A stretch of 5,199 nucleotides of DNA from Candidatus Eiseniibacteriota bacterium (GTDB taxonomy: Bacteria; JAFGKV01): positions 1 through 5,199 of the forward strand of contig JALOPK010000258.1 in assembly GCA_025453925.1 (NCBI GenBank), read 5' to 3'. The first letter of the stretch is position 1, and the number at the start of each line of letters is the position of its first letter. The position numbers and the translations under genes are program-made. The notes under the pieces are model-generated. The model made no database searches, was not told the DNA's origin, and saw nothing but the letters and a program-made list of their open reading frames with translations. Of this stretch, positions 1 through 2,900 are shown piece by piece.

Positions 1-258
1 CTCGACCACGACCACACGCGGGCGTGGTTGCGCGCGGAGCACTATTTCCCCGGGCCCGCGGTGGAACGACGCGCCGAGCCGCCACCCGAGTCGGAGGCGG
101 GGGGCGCCCTCGGACGGGCTCGGCAGGTGGCACACAGACATCTCGCGGGGCCGATTCAGCCGGTTCTTCCCCCCGAAACGCGCGCCCGCGTGGTCGGCAT
201 CATGGCGGAGGAGTTCGCCCGCCACGGCTGCTCACTCCCCTCTCTGCCGGGGCTCTGA
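1..258 (+). CDS. C-terminal fragment, probable trimethylamine methyltransferase (MttB) family protein
   Basis: The gene enters from the left edge in frame 1 and only its last 85 residues are visible; the start lies outside the window. The TTG at 28 is an internal leucine codon, not a credible start, because the frame is open and coding-like to base 1. The segment beginning HTRAWLRAEHYFP, followed by a charged linker and an ending of the type 'LPPETRARVVGIMAEE', resembles the C-terminal tail of MttB-family corrinoid-dependent methyltransferases. Members of that family typically have an 'HT..(Y/F)R.E.(Y/W)(F/Y)P' stretch, a 'DR' and a closing 'LP.e...el..I' helix. Known members transfer a methyl group from trimethylamine or glycine betaine to a cognate corrinoid protein in the cytoplasm. 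The catalytic barrel, and any amber/pyrrolysine codon, lies outside the window, so the substrate cannot be inferred. The stop overlaps the next gene's ATG (TGATG), which suggests translational coupling. The family call rests on recalled consensus from a short tail and is moderate. Confidence 0.55.
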   Translation, partial: LDHDHTRAWLRAEHYFPGPAVERRAEPPPESEAGGALGRARQVAHRHLAGPIQPVLPPETRARVVGIMAEEFARHGCSLPSLPGL

Positions 259-1043
259 TGCAGGCCATCGCGCTGCAGTGGTCCGTCAGTCGGGGTGACC
301 CCGACGCCAACATGGCACGGTTGAACGCTCTGCTTCGCGCGGCAGCCCCGGAGCCCGGCGACCTGGTGGTGATACCCGAGCTGTGGCCGACCGGGTACGC
401 CCGCCGCGCCAGTCTGGAAGCAGCAACATCCGCCCACGGTGGCCGATGGTCTTCCTTTGTCGCGGGTATCGCGAGGGAATGCGGTGTCTTCATCGCGGGC
501 TCGGCTCCCCATACGGAAGACGATCGTCTCACCAACAGGCTGGTGGTCTATGGCCCCTCCGGTGATTCGTTGGGGTTCTACGACAAGATGCACCTGTTTC
601 CCCCCATGCGCGAGGACGAGCTCTTCTCCGCGGGGGGGAAGGTGGAAGCCATCCCGCTGCCGGGCTCTGGTTTCGTCCTCGGACCGGCGATCTGTTATGA
701 CCTGCGATTCCCGGAGCTCTTTCGGCTGCTGGCGCTCCGGGGTGCGACGCTCTTCGTGCTGCCATCGGAGTTTCCGGACCCGAAGGAAGACCTTTGGCAC
801 GTCTTTCTCGCTTCCCGGGCGGCGGAAAACCAGGCCTACGTCGTCGCGTGCAATCGCACGGGGGAGAGCGGTGCATTCACCTTCTTCGGATCAAGCGCCG
901 TCTATGACCCGCTGGGTCGGTGCCTGGGTCGGCTGGGCCGGGAGGAGGGGTACTTGAAGGTTCCGTTAGATGCGTCCGAGGTTGTCAGGGCGCGGGCATC
1001 GCTGGAAGTGCTGTCCCGCGTACGGCTCTCGATCGGAGTGTGA
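258..1043 (+). CDS. Nitrilase-superfamily carbon-nitrogen hydrolase (omega-amidase/YafV-like)
   Basis: This 261-residue protein is a complete member of the carbon-nitrogen hydrolase superfamily, cytoplasmic enzymes that hydrolyse amides through a covalent thioester. The triad is visible: Glu41 in 'PELWPTGY', Lys110 in 'YDKMHLFPP' and Cys146 in 'AICYDLRFPEL'. The accessory Glu119 (in 'MREDELFSAG') aligns with the glutamate of the YafV-type 'KxHLFxxxxExxxYxAG' motif. 'SRAAENQAYVVACNRTG' (about 186-202) and 'GSSAVYDPLG' (211-220) are also typical. Length matches YafV/Nit2-type omega-amidases, which convert 2-oxoglutaramate or 2-oxosuccinamate to the 2-oxo acid and ammonia. The frame is open back to base 24, but that stretch overlaps the upstream gene. 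The ATG at 258 puts 'MQAIALQW' at the usual first beta-strand of the fold and gives a 1-base overlap with the upstream stop. The usual 'WP..R..HW' loop reads 'EFPDPKEDLW' here, so the exact substrate is open; N-carbamoyl or other amide hydrolysis remains possible. Confidence 0.9.
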   Translation: MQAIALQWSVSRGDPDANMARLNALLRAAAPEPGDLVVIPELWPTGYARRASLEAATSAHGGRWSSFVAGIARECGVFIAGSAPHTEDDRLTNRLVVYGPSGDSLGFYDKMHLFPPMREDELFSAGGKVEAIPLPGSGFVLGPAICYDLRFPELFRLLALRGATLFVLPSEFPDPKEDLWHVFLASRAAENQAYVVACNRTGESGAFTFFGSSAVYDPLGRCLGRLGREEGYLKVPLDASEVVRARASLEVLSRVRLSIGV

Positions 1044-1048
1044 GAACG

Positions 1049-1309
1049 ATGCCGTCACGCCACCATTCCACGCTCCCCAAGAGACGCCGCCTGAAGGTCA
1101 AGCGAGCCAAACCGCAACGGAAACGTCTGTGGCTCAGGAGTCGAGACTACTGGCTCGGATGGGGCTGCCTGGCGGCGGCGATACCCTGCATTGTGGTTGG
1201 GATCTCCCACCACTGGTTCCTGGCGCCCGGCGGGCTCCTGGCGGTGGCTGCCGTCCTGGCTCACCGCCGGCACGCCAAGCGCTTCCGCTCCGGTCTCGGG
1301 CTCTGGTAG
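1049..1309 (+). CDS. Small basic two-helix membrane protein, function unknown
   Basis: I do not recognise this 86-residue protein. The first 34 residues are strongly basic, with many Lys/Arg and few acidic residues. They are followed by two hydrophobic segments, about 36-53 (WLGWGCLAAAIPCIVVGI) and about 56-71 (WFLAPGGLLAVAAVLA), separated by a tight 'SHH' turn. The C-terminus is again basic (HRRHAKRFR). By the positive-inside rule both ends should be cytoplasmic, giving a helical hairpin in the inner membrane. The ATG lies 5 bases after the amidase stop. A GGAG-type ribosome binding site (about 1034-1038) sits 10 bases upstream inside the end of the amidase gene, so co-transcription is likely. 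The frame is open further upstream, but that part lies inside the amidase gene and has an implausible composition. The evidence that it is a gene is its spacing, its ribosome binding site and the coherent membrane topology; no function is inferred. Confidence 0.6.
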   Translation: MPSRHHSTLPKRRRLKVKRAKPQRKRLWLRSRDYWLGWGCLAAAIPCIVVGISHHWFLAPGGLLAVAAVLAHRRHAKRFRSGLGLW

Positions 1310-1338
1310 CCGCGGCGTGCTGCGCGGCGCATAGTGCG

Positions 1339-1353
1339 GCCGGTTGCACCGGC
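1339..1353 (+). terminator. Possible hairpin terminator after the left operon
   Basis: GCCGGT at 1339-1344 pairs perfectly with ACCGGC at 1348-1353 across a 3-base loop. It lies 30 bases after the stop of the small membrane protein gene. A real T-run is missing (the bases after it read ATCGTCTCG), so intrinsic termination is only a weak inference. In such GC-rich DNA a 6-bp stem can also occur by chance. Confidence 0.25.
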
Positions 1354-1481
1354 ATCGTCTCGCACGCCCTGACCTGAGCGGGATTCGATCTCGCCAGGTG
1401 CGCCGCCAGCGGTCAACCCGATGCCGCCTCCCGAGCATGGCGCTCAGGAGCGCATGAGCCTTGATTGTTCTCGACGAGCGC

Positions 1482-1504
1482 CGTGATTGTGACACATCTT
1501 CACG
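1482..1504. promoter_or_regulatory. Inverted repeat upstream of the DUF362 gene, possible operator
   Basis: CGTGA at 1482-1486 is mirrored by TCACG at 1500-1504. A second, overlapping half-site TGTGA (1488-1492) also faces that TCACG with 7 bases between. This resembles a CRP/FNR-type TGTGA-N6-TCACA site but has one base too many in the spacer. The repeat sits about 67-89 bases before the ATG, in the AT-richer part of the gap where a promoter would be expected. The arms are only 5 bases, so chance is a real alternative. Confidence 0.2.
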
Positions 1505-1557
1505 TGACTTTCGATCGTCAGTCGGGTAGGAGCCGCGCATGGCGCGTGCCCACAACC

Positions 1558-1563
1558 GAGGAG
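1558..1563 (+). promoter_or_regulatory. Ribosome binding site of the DUF362 gene
   Basis: GAGGAG lies 7 bases before the ATG at 1571, a near-ideal Shine-Dalgarno sequence and spacing. It fixes the start codon and therefore places the twin-arginine motif at residues 8-9. Confidence 0.7.
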
Positions 1564-1570
1564 TCATACG

Positions 1571-2884
1571 ATGAGCGACAAACGGGTATCGCGGCGGGGA
1601 TTCATTTCGACGGTAGGCGCGGCGGCCGCCAGCGCACTGGTAAACCCGGGCCTCTCCATGGCTGGCGAGAGGCCGGCGTCCCGCCTCGGAAACCTCCACC
1701 CGGGCGTGGTCGGCATCGCCTACAATCCGAGCGCCAACATCGGTGTCAACGGCAACCTGCCCGTGCAACGAACCATGGTCGATGATGCGCTGATGGCCAT
1801 CACCGGCGAGACCTCGGCAGTCGCGGCCATGTCGCAGCTCCTGACCGGTGGAACGACCGGCAAGAAGGTGGCGGTCAAGGTCAACTGCATCAACGGGAGC
1901 GTCCCGACCCGATGGGAGATGGTGCGGGCCATTCTGGAGCGGTTGCTCGACGCGGGGATCAGTCCCGCCAACATGGTGATCTTCGACAACCAGGATCTGA
2001 ACGGGTGCGGCTTCAATGCCACCAACTTCCCCAATGCAGCGGGGCAGCAGTTCCAGGGTCTGCAGTTCCTCGGGACCGGCTCCTGTCCCTATCCGGTGCC
2101 GGGCACCACGTGCTCGCTGTCGACCCGCATCGTGAACTGCGACTACCTGGTGAATTGTCCGGTGCTCAAGGGGCATTGGCTGGAGGGAGTGGGTGATCCC
2201 CCGGATTTCCACTTCACCCTCAGCTTGAAGAACCATTATGGCTCGATCAGTGGTCTGACCCATACCTGGCCCGATTTCCGCGAGATGCTCGGCCGCATCA
2301 GCGCCGATCCGGTGCACGTGCGCCCGAAGACCATTCTGGTCGCCCTCAGCGCAGTGTTCGGCTACTATTCGATCAATGATCCGGGCGGAAGCGCGGAAAA
2401 CTGGACGACCTTCGCCGGCACCCATCCGAAACGCGTGATCCTCTCGACGGATCCGATCTCAGTGGATCATATCGGCATCGAGATGATCAATCACGAGCGC
2501 GTGCTGCACGGTCTGACCGCGAAGACCGACACGTACGTCGAGTACGCCGCGACCACGTTCGGTCTGGGGATCCATGACTTCGCCTCGATGACCTGCCACC
2601 AGTGGATGGGGATACCCTTCACACTCTCCGTCGCGCCCCAGGGTCTGTACTGGCGCCTCACGTGGGCCGCCATGAACGGCGCCTACGGATACCGGATCTA
2701 CCGTTCCACGAACGCCTATGGCCCGTGGAGCCTGCTCACCGACATCACAAGCCCGTCAACCGTCACGTGGGATGAGACGACGACCCCGCCTACCTCGGGG
2801 TTCTTCTACCGGGTCGAGGCCTACAACGCCTTCGGGGCGATGTCGAGCGACGCCGTCGGCATCTTCCCTTTCAGCCTGCCATGA
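1571..2884 (+). CDS. Tat-exported DUF362 domain protein with C-terminal fibronectin-III-like domain
   Basis: This 437-residue protein begins with a twin-arginine signal: 'SRRGFI' at 7-12, then a hydrophobic Ala-rich stretch (about 13-28) and a plausible cleavage after 'SMA' (residue 31). It is probably exported folded, perhaps with a cofactor. The body (about 95-310) has DUF362 hallmarks: 'KKVAVKVNCINGS' (98-110), 'RAILERLLDAGI' (119-130), 'CPVLKGH' (196-202), 'LSLKNHYGSISG' (217-228) and 'LSTDPISVDHIG' (291-302). DUF362 has no settled function; some members carry ferredoxin-type clusters. Here seven cysteines (106, 146, 172, 181, 190, 196, 342) occur without a CxxCxxC motif, so no classical ferredoxin domain is present. 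Residues about 348-437 ('YWRLTWAAMNGAYGYRIYRS', 'FFYRVEAYNAFG') look like a fibronectin type III fold. The gene has its own upstream gap and converges with the following surface-protein gene. The family call is firm; the biochemical role is unknown. Confidence 0.85.
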   Translation: MSDKRVSRRGFISTVGAAAASALVNPGLSMAGERPASRLGNLHPGVVGIAYNPSANIGVNGNLPVQRTMVDDALMAITGETSAVAAMSQLLTGGTTGKKVAVKVNCINGSVPTRWEMVRAILERLLDAGISPANMVIFDNQDLNGCGFNATNFPNAAGQQFQGLQFLGTGSCPYPVPGTTCSLSTRIVNCDYLVNCPVLKGHWLEGVGDPPDFHFTLSLKNHYGSISGLTHTWPDFREMLGRISADPVHVRPKTILVALSAVFGYYSINDPGGSAENWTTFAGTHPKRVILSTDPISVDHIGIEMINHERVLHGLTAKTDTYVEYAATTFGLGIHDFASMTCHQWMGIPFTLSVAPQGLYWRLTWAAMNGAYGYRIYRSTNAYGPWSLLTDITSPSTVTWDETTTPPTSGFFYRVEAYNAFGAMSSDAVGIFPFSLP

Positions 2885-2900
2885 GCAGAGATGGCCAACG

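Larger units (their letters stand above)
1310..1570. other. Intergenic region between the small membrane protein gene and the DUF362 gene
   Basis: I find no convincing coding sequence in these 261 bases. Reading frames crossing it have atypical composition, and one plus-strand frame runs into the DUF362 gene out of register. The stretch holds a short GC hairpin near the upstream gene (1339-1353), an imperfect hairpin at about 1436-1456 (stem GCGCT/AGCGC plus CAT/ATG) and a locally AT-richer pocket at about 1461-1500. It also holds a small inverted repeat (1482-1504) and the ribosome binding site of the next gene. The DUF362 promoter most likely lies here, since the gap is too long for simple operon spacing, but no clear -35/-10 pair stands out. 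Confidence 0.6.

Noticed and set aside
24-257. N-terminal extension of the amidase frame upstream of 258
   Set aside because: The extra 78 residues are Arg/Gly/Pro-rich with no family similarity and overlap the upstream gene in another frame. The nitrilase fold begins directly at the ATG at 258.
156-800. A 214-codon minus-strand frame opposite the amidase
   Set aside because: It is antisense to intact catalytic motifs, has no recognisable domain and is of shadow-like composition.
1436-1456. Imperfect hairpin CAT-GCGCT/AGCGC-ATG as a terminator
   Set aside because: The stem is interrupted by an unpaired G, there is no T-tract, and it lies more than 120 bases beyond the upstream stop. It is mentioned only as part of the gap description.
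1461-1490. A sigma-70-like promoter (TTGATT at 1461-1466, GATTGT at 1485-1490, spacer 18)
   Set aside because: The -10 matches only three of six consensus bases, and promoter consensus in this lineage is unknown. The region remains plausible but this pair is not strong enough to annotate.
1055-2425. A 456-codon open frame on the minus strand opposite the DUF362 gene
   Set aside because: It lies antisense to a gene with clear DUF362 and Tat motifs, runs through the small membrane protein gene and the intergenic gap, and has a low-complexity His/Arg/Gly-rich product. Long antisense frames are expected in GC-rich DNA.
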